42,578 nucleotides of DNA, taken from the NCBI GenBank assembly GCA_964561135.1, contig CAZLOB010000056.1:1-42578 (forward strand). Reading direction: 5' to 3'. Positions 24,501 to 32,598 of the stretch are shown one piece after another. Position numbers and translations under genes: made by a program. Origin of the DNA: JANXDG01 sp964561135 (GTDB lineage Bacteria > Elusimicrobiota > Endomicrobiia > DTEH01). How positions within the stretch are numbered: position 1 is the stretch's first letter; every line of letters starts with the position of its first letter. Below the pieces are notes generated by a model. The model ran no database searches. It was not told the origin of the DNA and was given only the letters and a program-made list of their open reading frames with translations.

Positions 24501-25448
24501 ATGATTGGCCAACTTAAAGTTTTTAGTGGTTCCGTTAACAAAGAATTGTATCAAGAAATAATAGAGTATTTAAATATACCTAAAGGAAAAATTCATGTAG
24601 GTAGGTTTGCTGACGGAGAGATTGAAGTAAAGATAGAAGAAAATGTCCGTGGTGCAGATTGTTTTGTAGTGCAACCGACATGTCCTCCTGTGAACGAAAA
24701 TTTAATGGAACTTTTGATAATAATAGACGCGTTAAAACGTGCATCTGCTGCAAGGATTACTGCTGTGATACCATATTTTGGCTATGCAAGACAAGATAGA
24801 AAAACTGAACCACGTGTGCCTATTACATCAAAACTTGTTGCAAACCTTATAGTAGCAGCTGGTGCAAACAGGGTTCTAACAATGGATTTACATGCAGGTC
24901 AGATACAAGGATTTTTTGATATTCCGGTTGACCAGCTATATGCCACACCTGTATTTTTGGAATATTTTAGTAGACATCCAGATTTTCAAGATAAACAACA
25001 AGTTGTTGCTGTATCTCCGGATGCAGGTGGTGTTGAACGTGCAAGAGCGTTTGCAAAACGGTTTGATGTTTCATTAGCTATTGTTGATAAAAGAAGACCA
25101 TCGCCAAACCAAGCAGAAGTTTTACATGTTATAGGTGATGTGAAAGATAAAATAGCAATTGTTGTTGATGATATAATTGATACAGGTGGCACTTTGTTAA
25201 AAGTTGTTGACAAACTTTTAGAACATGGTGCTAAAAAAGTCTATGCTGCATGTACACATGCTGTACTAAGTGCTTCAGCTGAGAAAAAAATTGAACAGTC
25301 AAAACTTGAAAAATTAGTTGTTACTAACACAATTCCTATTGGGAATAAAAAAAACGATAAAATAGAAATTTTATCTGTAGGAAGACTTTTAGCAGAAGCT
25401 ATCAGAAGGATAAATTTAAACACTTCAGTAAGTGAACTTTTTGTATAA
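24501..25448 (+). CDS. prs: Ribose-phosphate pyrophosphokinase (PRPP synthetase)
   Basis: Makes PRPP for nucleotide, His and Trp synthesis. Residues LKVFSGSVNKEL open the protein. Diagnostic motifs are GRFADGEIEVKI, PYFGYARQDRK, DLHAGQIQGFFDIPVDQLYA, the flexible-loop KRRP region, and the PRPP-binding VVDDIIDTGGTL. I use the ATG at 24501, giving 315 residues, the standard length. A GTG at 24489 would add four residues and overlap glmU. No strong ribosome-binding site is present for either start, so coupling to glmU (stop at 24496) is likely. rplY follows after 13 nt. Confidence 0.95.
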   Translation: MIGQLKVFSGSVNKELYQEIIEYLNIPKGKIHVGRFADGEIEVKIEENVRGADCFVVQPTCPPVNENLMELLIIIDALKRASAARITAVIPYFGYARQDRKTEPRVPITSKLVANLIVAAGANRVLTMDLHAGQIQGFFDIPVDQLYATPVFLEYFSRHPDFQDKQQVVAVSPDAGGVERARAFAKRFDVSLAIVDKRRPSPNQAEVLHVIGDVKDKIAIVVDDIIDTGGTLLKVVDKLLEHGAKKVYAACTHAVLSASAEKKIEQSKLEKLVVTNTIPIGNKKNDKIEILSVGRLLAEAIRRINLNTSVSELFV

Positions 25449-25461
25449 AAAGGAGATTAAA

Positions 25462-26124
25462 ATGAGCCAAGAGATTAAAATCACAGCTGAGCCTAGACAA
25501 ATTACAACAAAAAAAGTGTTAAAAGAAAATAGAAAAAAAGGAATACTGCCTGCGGTAGCATATGGCGCTAAAGTAAAAACCATGCATTTGTGGGTGAAAG
25601 AAAAAATAATTGAACATCTGATTAAAGAAACTTCTGCCGAAGGAACTTTGTTTTATTTAGTTGTAGATGGCAAAGAGTATCCAGTAGTGATAAAAGAGAT
25701 ACAAAAAGATCCATTAACAGATAAACCTATCCATGTTGATTTCCATATAGTTTCATTAAAAGAGAAGATCGAAGTAAAAGTTCCTATTCATCTTAAAGGA
25801 GAAGAGGAAGTGTTAAAACATACTGGTGGAATCATAGATTTTCCATTAAGAGAAGTTAGAATAAAATGTTTACCAAAAGATATACCTACCCATATTGAAG
25901 TTGATATATCACAGCTTAAGATAGGACAAGCAATTACTGTGAAAGATTTGCCTCAGCAAAATTTTACAATATTAGAACCACCTGATACAATTGTTGTACA
26001 TGTAATTTCAAAAAAAGTTGAAGAAGTAGTCCCGACACAGGAAACAGCAGCTGCTACACCACAAGAACCAGAAGTTATTGCTAAAGGAAAGAAAGAAAAA
26101 GAGGGGACTGCTTCTTCCGGGTGA
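25462..26124 (+). CDS. rplY: 50S ribosomal protein L25/TL5 (general stress protein Ctc)
   Basis: Binds 5S rRNA in the large ribosomal subunit. The long (220-residue) CTC/TL5 form is present, with the N-terminal L25 domain (KVLKENRKKGILPAVAYG, residues about 17-34) and the C-terminal TL5 beta domain (VKVPIHLKGEEEVLKHTGGII, IKCLPKDIPTHIEVDISQL). It ends in a low-complexity acidic/basic tail. The ATG at 25462 follows AAAAGGAG; an upstream start inside prs lacks support. It keeps the conserved order after prs. Confidence 0.93.
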   Translation: MSQEIKITAEPRQITTKKVLKENRKKGILPAVAYGAKVKTMHLWVKEKIIEHLIKETSAEGTLFYLVVDGKEYPVVIKEIQKDPLTDKPIHVDFHIVSLKEKIEVKVPIHLKGEEEVLKHTGGIIDFPLREVRIKCLPKDIPTHIEVDISQLKIGQAITVKDLPQQNFTILEPPDTIVVHVISKKVEEVVPTQETAAATPQEPEVIAKGKKEKEGTASSG

Positions 26125-26130
26125 AGAAAA

Positions 26131-26910
26131 ATGATGAAGCTACTAGTAAAATTTCTTATATTATTTATGTTTTTTAACAATCTTTTACTTGGAGAGATTA
26201 ATTTTAAAAATATCTCAGATAATTACTGGAATTCTTTTGGTTTTAATATATTAGGTGGTTTTGGAATAAACCCTTGGGTAATGGGTGGAGATTATATAGG
26301 CCATTGGGGGTTCGTTGATAGGGATTTAGATAGTAAAGAATTGTTTAGTGGATATCAATGGGGGATAGGTATAAGTTATAGACCTATAAAATATTTTGAT
26401 ATTTTCTTGAATTTACTTCTAGGAGAATATAAAGTTTTGCTTGGTAAAAAAGGAGATGTATTACATGGAGATGCTATATTTGATGCAAGTGGAGGAGAAT
26501 GGTATCCGGATTCCCCACCGTTACCACAGGATATTTATTATATTTCAAAAGTTTATTTATCTCAGATTGGCACCAAAGGAATATATCCGATAACAAAATT
26601 TGTTGAACCATATATTGGAGTGGGTTTAAATATAGCAAGTTATGAATGTGCATTTGGGAATAAAGAAGCTACAACAGCTTATAGTGAAATTTTAACTGGT
26701 ATTGGTTATGGAGTTAATCTTAATTTTGGTGTAAGCTTTAATATAATTTTAAATAATAAGATAGTTTTAAAATTTAGCCCTTATTTTGAAATAGGACATG
26801 TGGTTACTGATCCTACAGAAATGAATAATTGGATTTGGGAAGGATGGAAATATCATAACCAGTTTTTAATAACTACTTATTATAGATATGGAATAACACT
26901 TGGTTATTAA
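26131..26910 (+). CDS. Predicted outer-membrane beta-barrel protein
   Basis: The 259 residues begin with a signal peptide (MMKLLVKFLILFMFFNNLLLG). They then show alternating hydrophobic/polar strands rich in Gly, Tyr, Phe and Trp: WGIGISYRPIKYFDIFLNLLLGEYK, FVEPYIGVGLNIASYE, GYGVNLNFGVSFNIIL and KFSPYFEIGHV. The last residues YGITLGY end in an aromatic, the usual signal for BAM-dependent insertion. About 8 strands would fit. I do not recognise a family. It is inserted between rplY and pth, which are normally adjacent. The gene starts 6 nt after the rplY stop with little room for its own ribosome-binding site. Confidence 0.75.
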   Translation: MMKLLVKFLILFMFFNNLLLGEINFKNISDNYWNSFGFNILGGFGINPWVMGGDYIGHWGFVDRDLDSKELFSGYQWGIGISYRPIKYFDIFLNLLLGEYKVLLGKKGDVLHGDAIFDASGGEWYPDSPPLPQDIYYISKVYLSQIGTKGIYPITKFVEPYIGVGLNIASYECAFGNKEATTAYSEILTGIGYGVNLNFGVSFNIILNNKIVLKFSPYFEIGHVVTDPTEMNNWIWEGWKYHNQFLITTYYRYGITLGY

Positions 26911-26926
26911 AGTGAAAGGGTAGCAG

Positions 26927-27487
26927 ATGAAAATTAAACTTATTGTTGGTTTAGGAAATCCTGGAAGAGAACATATTTATGACAGACACAATATAGGTTT
27001 CATGATAATAGATTATCTTGCAAACAAATTTAATTTTAAATTGTTCAACCACAGAGATTTTTCTGTAGGTAAAACAAAGATTTATGGTAGAGAAATACAG
27101 TTTTTAAAACCGTTCACATATATGAATCTTAGTGGGCTAGCTGTTGAACAGCATATTAAAAAGAAAAAAATTTCACCACAGGAAATTTTAGTTATTGCTG
27201 ACGATTTTAATATAAATTTAGGTACGATACGTATTCGTCAACGAGGTTCTTCTGGTGGGCATAACGGTCTTGCTTCAATTATTCAGTGGCTTAAGACAGA
27301 ATATATACCGAGAATGAGGATAGGTATAGGACCTTTACCAGCTGGTGTTGATCCTAAAGATTTTGTATTGCAGAAATTTTCTCGTGAAGAATTACCAATT
27401 GTTGCAAAAATAAAAGAAGAAGTTGTAAATTTAATAAAAAAAATAGTTAAAGAAGGTGTTGAAAATTTGACTATAGAAGTAAAGTAG
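26927..27487 (+). CDS. pth: Peptidyl-tRNA hydrolase
   Basis: Releases tRNA from prematurely dropped peptidyl-tRNA. The 186 residues match bacterial Pth: IVGLGNPGREHIYDRHNIGF contains N11 and the catalytic H21, and FLKPFTYMNLSG (about 57-68), IADDFNINLGTIRIRQRGSSGGHNG and RMRIGIG follow. The family usually has T-R-H-N where this protein has D-R-H-N. A GAAAGGG-type site precedes the ATG. It closes the glmU-prs-rplY-pth string, and the tRNA-Val gene begins 11 nt after its stop. Confidence 0.95.
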   Translation: MKIKLIVGLGNPGREHIYDRHNIGFMIIDYLANKFNFKLFNHRDFSVGKTKIYGREIQFLKPFTYMNLSGLAVEQHIKKKKISPQEILVIADDFNINLGTIRIRQRGSSGGHNGLASIIQWLKTEYIPRMRIGIGPLPAGVDPKDFVLQKFSREELPIVAKIKEEVVNLIKKIVKEGVENLTIEVK

Positions 27488-27498
27488 TAGTTTCCTCT

Positions 27499-27572
27499 GG
27501 GTGCGTAGCTCAGATGGTTAGAGTGCCGCTTTGACATGGCGGAGGTCACAGGTTCGAGTCCTGTCGCACCCA
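27499..27572 (+). tRNA. tRNA-Val (GAC)
   Basis: A complete cloverleaf is visible. The acceptor stem GGGTGCG (27499-27505) pairs with CGCACCC (27565-27571) and A27572 is the discriminator. The anticodon arm is CCGCT-TTGACAT-GGCGG with the anticodon GAC at 27533-27535. The T arm is ACAGG-TTCGAGT-CCTGT. The 3' CCA is not encoded (GG follows), so it must be added by the CCA-adding enzyme. It reads GUC and GUU codons. Confidence 0.96.
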
Positions 27573-27598
27573 GGTTATTTTAGTTTTTAAGAGAAACA

Positions 27599-27622
27599 TG
27601 TAGGGCAAAGCTTCAGCTTTGC
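27599..27622. repeat. REP-like hairpin, copy 2
   Basis: TGTAGG lead-in followed by GCAAAGCT-TC-AGCTTTGC (27605-27622), a perfect 8-bp stem. Compared with copy 1, a G-to-A change in one arm is matched by a C-to-T change in the other. It lies between tRNA-Val and thrS, ending 18 nt before the thrS ATG, so in the thrS leader it could also affect translation. Confidence 0.85.
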
Positions 27623-27640
27623 TTTTAAAAGCAGATATTA

Positions 27641-29371
27641 ATGAAAAATTCAAACAATTTCGACTTACAGACTTTAAGGCATTCTGCTGCTCATATAATG
27701 GCTTCTGCTGTTTTAGAACTCTTTCCGGGGACAAAGTTAGGTATTGGTCCCGCGATTGAGAACGGTTTTTATTATGATTTTGACTTACCTGTGAAACTTA
27801 CTGAAGATGACTTGCCAAAAATTGAACAAAAAATGTTAGAAATTATTAAAAAAGATTATAAATTTATTCGTCAAGAAATAGCTAAAAATGAAGCAATTAA
27901 AATGTTTAAAGAACGTAACGAAATTTATAAATTAGAACTTTTAAACGAAATAAATGAAGATAAAGTGTCAATTTATATACACAACAATTTCATAGATTTA
28001 TGTCGTGGCCCACATATAGAGTCTACTGGCCAACTTAAGTATTTTAAACTGTTATCTATCTCAGGCGCATATTGGCGTGGTGATGAGAAAAATCCGCAGT
28101 TAACAAGAATCTATGGTACGGCGTTTTTTACAAAGGAAGAACTTGAACAGTATTTATATCAGCTTGAGGAAGCAAAGAAACGTGATCATAGAAAACTTGG
28201 TAAAGAACTTGGCCTTTTTGAAATTTATGAAGAAGAGTTTGGTAGTGGTTTAGTTTTTTGGCTTCCAAAAGGTGCGATTGTTAGAAAAATCATTGAAGAT
28301 TATTTACGTGAGTTTCATTTGAAAAATGGTTATCAAATAGTTTATACACCGCATATTGCAAAATCTATCTTATGGGAAATTTCAGGACATTTAAGTTTTT
28401 ATTCAGAATACATGTATTCACCAATGGATATTGAAGGACAAAAATATATAATAAAACCGATGAATTGTCCAGGTCATGTATTGATTTATAAATCAAAATT
28501 ACATTCGTATAAAGAATTGCCAATAAGATTTTTCGAACTTGGTACAGTTTATAGGTATGAACGTTCAGGTGTTTTACATGGTCTTATGCGTGTAAGAGGT
28601 TTCACACAAGATGATGCTCATATCTTTTGTACTGCAGAACAAATACAACAAGAAATATCAGCTCTTTTAGATACTGTGGTTGAGGTACTTAACAAATTTG
28701 GATTCAAAGAATACGATATTAAACTTTCAACACGGCCACAAAAATATATTGGCGAACTTGACAAATGGGAGATTGCAGAAAACGCATTAAAAACAGCCTT
28801 AGAAAACAAAGGGTTAAAATATGAAATAGATCCTGGTGAAGGAGTTTTTTATGGACCAAAAATAGACCTAAAAATAAAAGATGCGATTGGTAGGTTATGG
28901 CAGTGTTCAACAATACAAGTAGATTTTAATCTCCCTGTTAGGTTTGATGTTAAATATCGTGATAAAGATGGACAAGATAAATATGTTATAATGATACATC
29001 GTGCATTGTTAGGTTCTTTAGAACGGTTTTTTGCTGTGTTGATAGAGAGTTACGCTGGCATGTTCCCTTTATGGCTTACACCAGTACAGGTTAGAATTTT
29101 GCCAATAAGTGATAAGTTTTTAGATTATTCAAGAAAAGTTTTGCAAGAGTTTATAAAAAACAATTTTCGTGCTGAACTTGATGATTCTGATACAACTTTA
29201 CAGTATAAAATTCGTGCTGGTATTACTCAAAAAATACCCTATCTTGTTATAATTGGGCAAAAAGAACAACAAGAAAATGTGATTTCAGTACGTCAGTATG
29301 GGTCAGAAAAAACAGAGGTTTATAAACTTGAAGAATTTATTAATAGATTGTTGACCATATTAAAAGAATAA
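27641..29371 (+). CDS. thrS: Threonyl-tRNA synthetase lacking the TGS domain
   Basis: Charges tRNA-Thr. The 576-residue protein starts directly with the N2 editing domain: H14-x3-H18 in LRHSAAHIMASAV, and DLCRGPHIESTG with the editing Cys. The class II catalytic core follows: motif 1, KPMNCPGHVLIYKS, motif 2 RYERSGVLHGLMRVRGFTQDDAH and motif 3 IHRALLGSLERFFAVLIE. The C-terminal anticodon-binding domain closes it (PVQVRILPISDKFLDYS). The N-terminal TGS domain of about 60 residues seen in E. coli ThrRS is missing, a natural variant in some lineages. The 5' flank has no Shine-Dalgarno sequence and carries a REP-like hairpin. The thrS-infC-rpmI order is the conserved one. Confidence 0.95.
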   Translation: MKNSNNFDLQTLRHSAAHIMASAVLELFPGTKLGIGPAIENGFYYDFDLPVKLTEDDLPKIEQKMLEIIKKDYKFIRQEIAKNEAIKMFKERNEIYKLELLNEINEDKVSIYIHNNFIDLCRGPHIESTGQLKYFKLLSISGAYWRGDEKNPQLTRIYGTAFFTKEELEQYLYQLEEAKKRDHRKLGKELGLFEIYEEEFGSGLVFWLPKGAIVRKIIEDYLREFHLKNGYQIVYTPHIAKSILWEISGHLSFYSEYMYSPMDIEGQKYIIKPMNCPGHVLIYKSKLHSYKELPIRFFELGTVYRYERSGVLHGLMRVRGFTQDDAHIFCTAEQIQQEISALLDTVVEVLNKFGFKEYDIKLSTRPQKYIGELDKWEIAENALKTALENKGLKYEIDPGEGVFYGPKIDLKIKDAIGRLWQCSTIQVDFNLPVRFDVKYRDKDGQDKYVIMIHRALLGSLERFFAVLIESYAGMFPLWLTPVQVRILPISDKFLDYSRKVLQEFIKNNFRAELDDSDTTLQYKIRAGITQKIPYLVIIGQKEQQENVISVRQYGSEKTEVYKLEEFINRLLTILKE

Positions 29372-29409
29372 GATTTATTTCTAAGGGAGGTTTGGTTTTA
29401 AAACAAAAT

Positions 29410-29925
29410 ATGGATTTTAAAAAATATAGAATAAACCAAAATATTCGTGCAAAAGAAGTAAGATTAGTAGATGAGAAAGGTCAGCAGATCGGTATAATGT
29501 CTATTCAAGAAGCGTTAAAGAAGGCAGAATCGTTAGGTCTTGATTTAGTTGAGATAGCACCAAATGCTAATCCACCTGTATGCAAGATTATGGATTTCTC
29601 AAAGTTTAAATATTTGCAAGAAAAGAAAGAAAAAGAATTAAGAAAAGCAAAAAGACATTCTGAAATGAAAGAGATTTATATAAAACCAACAATTGCTGAA
29701 CATGATTTACAGATAAAGTTAAACCATGTTAAAGAATTTTTACAAAAACAACATCCTACAAAAATTTTGATTACATATTTTGGTAGATCGGTACAGTTTA
29801 TGGACCAAACTTCTGAGCAGCTTATTGAAAAAATTAAAAATGAGTTGCAAGAATATGGTAATTTTTCAAATATAAAAAAAGATGAAAAAAGAATCTTGAT
29901 AATAGTGGAGCCAAAAAAGAAATAG
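29410..29925 (+). CDS. infC: Translation initiation factor IF-3
   Basis: IF-3 prevents premature subunit joining and checks start codons. The protein has the N-domain YRINQNIRAKEVRLVDEKGQ and the linker/C-domain AKRHSEMKEIYIKPTIAEHDLQIKLNHVKEFL. The start is uncertain. A strong AAGGGAGG (29383-29390) lies 20 nt before the ATG at 29410, too far, and only 1 nt before an in-frame TTG at 29392, too close. At proper spacing the in-frame codons are GTT (29395) and TTA (29398). infC is known for rare start codons (AUU in E. coli) used in autoregulation. I give the ATG because it fits the usual N-terminus; the true start may be up to six codons upstream. Confidence 0.9.
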   Translation: MDFKKYRINQNIRAKEVRLVDEKGQQIGIMSIQEALKKAESLGLDLVEIAPNANPPVCKIMDFSKFKYLQEKKEKELRKAKRHSEMKEIYIKPTIAEHDLQIKLNHVKEFLQKQHPTKILITYFGRSVQFMDQTSEQLIEKIKNELQEYGNFSNIKKDEKRILIIVEPKKK

Positions 29926-29943
29926 AAAGGAAGGTAAAAAACT

Positions 29944-30153
29944 ATGAGTAAGCAAAAACTTAAATCACACAGTGGTGCAAAAAAAAGGTTCAAATTCACA
30001 GCTTCAGGTAAAATAAAATATAAAAAAGCTGGTAGAAGACATTTGTTAATTGGTACTTCAACTTCTCGTAAATACAGATTAAGAAAAGAGGGGATAGTTG
30101 ATAAATCTAATATCAAAGAAGTGAAGTTAAATCTTCCATATGGAAAAAAATGA
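29944..30153 (+). CDS. rpmI: 50S ribosomal protein L35
   Basis: A small, basic ribosomal protein of 69 residues, close to the usual 64-66. It shows the family pattern KLKSHSGAKKRFKFTASGKIKYKKAGRRHLL and SRKYRLRKEG. A GAAAGGAAGG ribosome-binding site precedes the ATG. It follows infC by 18 nt as in most bacteria. rplT (L20), which normally comes next, is not there; ilvC starts 27 nt downstream instead. L20 also normally regulates this operon, so control must differ here. Confidence 0.95.
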   Translation: MSKQKLKSHSGAKKRFKFTASGKIKYKKAGRRHLLIGTSTSRKYRLRKEGIVDKSNIKEVKLNLPYGKK

Positions 30154-30180
30154 GTTTAAACAAAGGAGGTGTTAAAATTT

Positions 30181-31173
30181 ATGGCAAAAATATATTATGA
30201 CAACGATGCTGATTTAGAAATTTTAAAAGATAAAGTTGTAGGTATTATAGGTTATGGTATCCAAGGTAGAGGACAAAGTTTGTGTTTACGTCAGTCAGGT
30301 ATAAATGTTATAGTAGCAGAGCTCGAAGGGACACAAAATTATCAACAAGCAATAAACGATGGTTTCCAAGTTTTTACTGCAGAAGAAGTTGCCAAACAAG
30401 CTCATATAATTCAAATTTTAACACAGGATCATCTTCAACCAGAAGTTTATAAAAAATCAATAAAAAAACATTTAAAACCGCCTAAAGCTTTGTGTTTCTC
30501 ACATGGATTCAGTATACATTTTAAACAAATTAAACCTCCTAAAAATATAGATGTCTTTATGGTAGCCCCCAAAGGGCCAGGTGCACTAGTATGGGAGATG
30601 TATAAAGAAGGTAAAGGTGTACCAGCGCTTGTTGCTGTTTATCAAGATGCGTCAGGTAACGCGTTAAAACTTGCGTTAGCGTATGCAAAAGCTATCGGAG
30701 CAACAAAAGCAGGTGTTATTGAAACAACATTTAAAGAAGAAACAGAAACAGATCTTTTTGGTGAACAAGTTGTGTTATGTGGTGGTGTTTCAGCATTGAT
30801 TCAGACGGCTTTTGATGTTTTAGTTGAAGCAGGATATCAACCTGAGATTGCTTATTTTGAAGTTTTGCACGAGTTAAAACTTATTACTGATTTAATTTAT
30901 CAGTATGGTATTTCAGGAATGAGAAGAAGAGTATCAAACACTGCTTGTTATGGTGATTTAACTCGAGGTCCGCGCGTGATTAACGAAAAGGTTAAGAAAG
31001 TAATGAAAAAAATATTAAAAGAAATCCAAACAGGGAAATTTGCTCGTGAATGGATAAAAGAAAATAAAACTGGTAGACAAAAGTTTAATGAACTTTTAAA
31101 GAAAGGAGATGAACATCCTATTGAAGAAATAGGGAAAAAAATTCGTGAGATGATGCCTTGGATGGCTAAGTAA
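30181..31173 (+). CDS. ilvC: Ketol-acid reductoisomerase, class I
   Basis: Second common step of valine, leucine and isoleucine synthesis. The 330-residue protein has the Rossmann motif GIIGYGIQGRGQS (residues 21-33), the FMVAPKGPG motif (MVAPKGPG), and the metal-binding region TFKEETETDLFGEQVVLCGG. The C-terminal EVLHELKLITDLIYQYGISGMRRRVSNTACYGD is also present. The start at 30181 follows AAAGGAGGTG; a GTG at 30169 lies inside that ribosome-binding site and is rejected. In the cofactor loop (46-56) the residues read AELEGTQNYQQ with Glu at 47 and 49, where NADPH enzymes usually have Arg/Ser, so NADH use is possible. Confidence 0.95.
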   Translation: MAKIYYDNDADLEILKDKVVGIIGYGIQGRGQSLCLRQSGINVIVAELEGTQNYQQAINDGFQVFTAEEVAKQAHIIQILTQDHLQPEVYKKSIKKHLKPPKALCFSHGFSIHFKQIKPPKNIDVFMVAPKGPGALVWEMYKEGKGVPALVAVYQDASGNALKLALAYAKAIGATKAGVIETTFKEETETDLFGEQVVLCGGVSALIQTAFDVLVEAGYQPEIAYFEVLHELKLITDLIYQYGISGMRRRVSNTACYGDLTRGPRVINEKVKKVMKKILKEIQTGKFAREWIKENKTGRQKFNELLKKGDEHPIEEIGKKIREMMPWMAK

Positions 31174-31180
31174 ATTATCA

Positions 31181-31807
31181 ATGCTTAAAGAAGCAAAAAA
31201 AATAATTTATTTTTTCTTTTTTATAAGTTTAATCACTTGGATAACAAGTTTTGCAATAAAATTTTTGTTACCTGTAACTATAATTTTTTGTTTGGTCACT
31301 CTTTTTTTAATAAATTTTTTTCGTGATCCTAACCGTGAGATAAAAACAAATGAAGATGTTTTGTATTCACCTGCTGATGGTAAAATTTTTGACATTGAAG
31401 AGACAGAGGACAGTTTTTGTATAAAGATATTTATGTCAATATTTGATGTGCATATACAACGCAGTCCTAGCAGTGGTGTTGTGAAAAAAATTGAATATAA
31501 AGAAGGCAAATTCATTCCAGCTGGGAAAAAAGAAACTGATATACAAAATGAGCAAAATACTATAGTTATAGAAAGCCGAGACGGAGATAATTTTGTAATC
31601 ACGCAAATTGCTGGTATCTTTGCAAGACGTATTTTATGTTGGGTTAAAGAAAGGCAAAATATAAAACAAGGTCAAAAAATAGGTGCTATTCTTTTAGGTT
31701 CACAGGTAAATTTTGTTTTTCCAAGAAATAAGTATAGATTGTTAGTAACAAAAAATCAAAAAGTTTTTGCAGGGATAACTGTTGTTGCTATAAAAGTTAA
31801 ACAATGA
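31181..31807 (+). CDS. psd: Phosphatidylserine decarboxylase-related protein (short form)
   Basis: Converts phosphatidylserine to phosphatidylethanolamine in the inner membrane. The 208-residue protein is the short (archaetidylserine-decarboxylase-like) type. Two hydrophobic segments lie near residues 9-45, then NFFRDPNR, YSPADGKIFDIEE, FMSIFDVHIQRSP and the Gly-Ser self-cleavage site in ILLGSQVNFVFP (near residue 170), which generates the pyruvoyl cofactor. It overlaps the next gene, pssA, by 4 nt. The two consecutive enzymes make a complete PS-to-PE step. Confidence 0.92.
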   Translation: MLKEAKKIIYFFFFISLITWITSFAIKFLLPVTIIFCLVTLFLINFFRDPNREIKTNEDVLYSPADGKIFDIEETEDSFCIKIFMSIFDVHIQRSPSSGVVKKIEYKEGKFIPAGKKETDIQNEQNTIVIESRDGDNFVITQIAGIFARRILCWVKERQNIKQGQKIGAILLGSQVNFVFPRNKYRLLVTKNQKVFAGITVVAIKVKQ

Positions 31808-32598
31808 ATGCTATAGTGCCGAAAGTATATTTGTTCCCTACCATTTTTACTGCAGCAAACATGTTTTGTGGTTTTTGGTCAATTGTTTTAAGTATAAAGG
31901 GGAACTTTGTAAAATCTGCTTGGTTAATAGTGTTAGGTATAATTTTTGACGGTATTGATGGTGTTATTGCGAGATCAAAAAATTTGTGTTCAATACTTGG
32001 TGCAGAGCTTGATTCGTTAGCAGACTTACTTACCTTTTGTATAGCACCGATAGTTTTAGTTTGGCAGTTAGTTGTTTATAGATATGGGTTTCCAGGAATA
32101 ATGGTGTGTTTTTTATACATATTTTTTGGTGCATTGAGATTAGCAAAATTTAATTTTCTTTCTTTTTATAAACAGCAAGATGAAAAGATTTTGTTTTATG
32201 AAGGTCTTCCTGTACCAGCAGCTGCTGGGATAATTGTTTCAATAATTCTTTTGTTAAGTTTTTCAAGTGGCTGGTCTGGTGTTTCTAAAAAACATATTAC
32301 GTTTTTGATCTCTTTGGTCCCAATTTTAGAAAATTTTCTTCCTGCAATAATACTGTTTTTAGGATTGTTAATGATTACAAAATTGCGTTATCCTAAAATT
32401 AACAATATATCACTTACAAAAAAGGTGTCGTTAAAAGTTTTTACAATCATAATAGTAACAACATTGTTAATTTTTTCATATCCTGAAAGTTCTATTTTCT
32501 TAATTTTTGCAGTTTATGTATTGTATGGTATTGCAGAATATTTTGTAAGAATTTATAAGATGAAAAGATTAAAGAAACAGATTACTGATGGTGAATGA
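31804..32598 (+). CDS. pssA: CDP-diacylglycerol-serine O-phosphatidyltransferase
   Basis: Makes phosphatidylserine from CDP-diacylglycerol and serine, feeding the adjacent decarboxylase. The 264-residue membrane protein has 6-8 hydrophobic segments. The CDP-alcohol phosphotransferase motif D-G-x2-A-R-x8-G-x3-D-x3-D is complete, beginning at DGVIAR and ending at DSLAD. The fit to the pssA subgroup comes from the neighbouring psd and the TIFTAANMFCGFWSIVLSIKG start. It overlaps psd (ATGA at its start) and the aldolase gene (ATGA at its end), so all three are likely co-translated. Confidence 0.93.
   Translation: MNAIVPKVYLFPTIFTAANMFCGFWSIVLSIKGNFVKSAWLIVLGIIFDGIDGVIARSKNLCSILGAELDSLADLLTFCIAPIVLVWQLVVYRYGFPGIMVCFLYIFFGALRLAKFNFLSFYKQQDEKILFYEGLPVPAAAGIIVSIILLLSFSSGWSGVSKKHITFLISLVPILENFLPAIILFLGLLMITKLRYPKINNISLTKKVSLKVFTIIIVTTLLIFSYPESSIFLIFAVYVLYGIAEYFVRIYKMKRLKKQITDGE

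Noticed and set aside
29676..30116. 146-codon minus-strand frame across infC and rpmI
   Set aside because: Spans two well-supported ribosomal/translation genes on the opposite strand and has no family resemblance.
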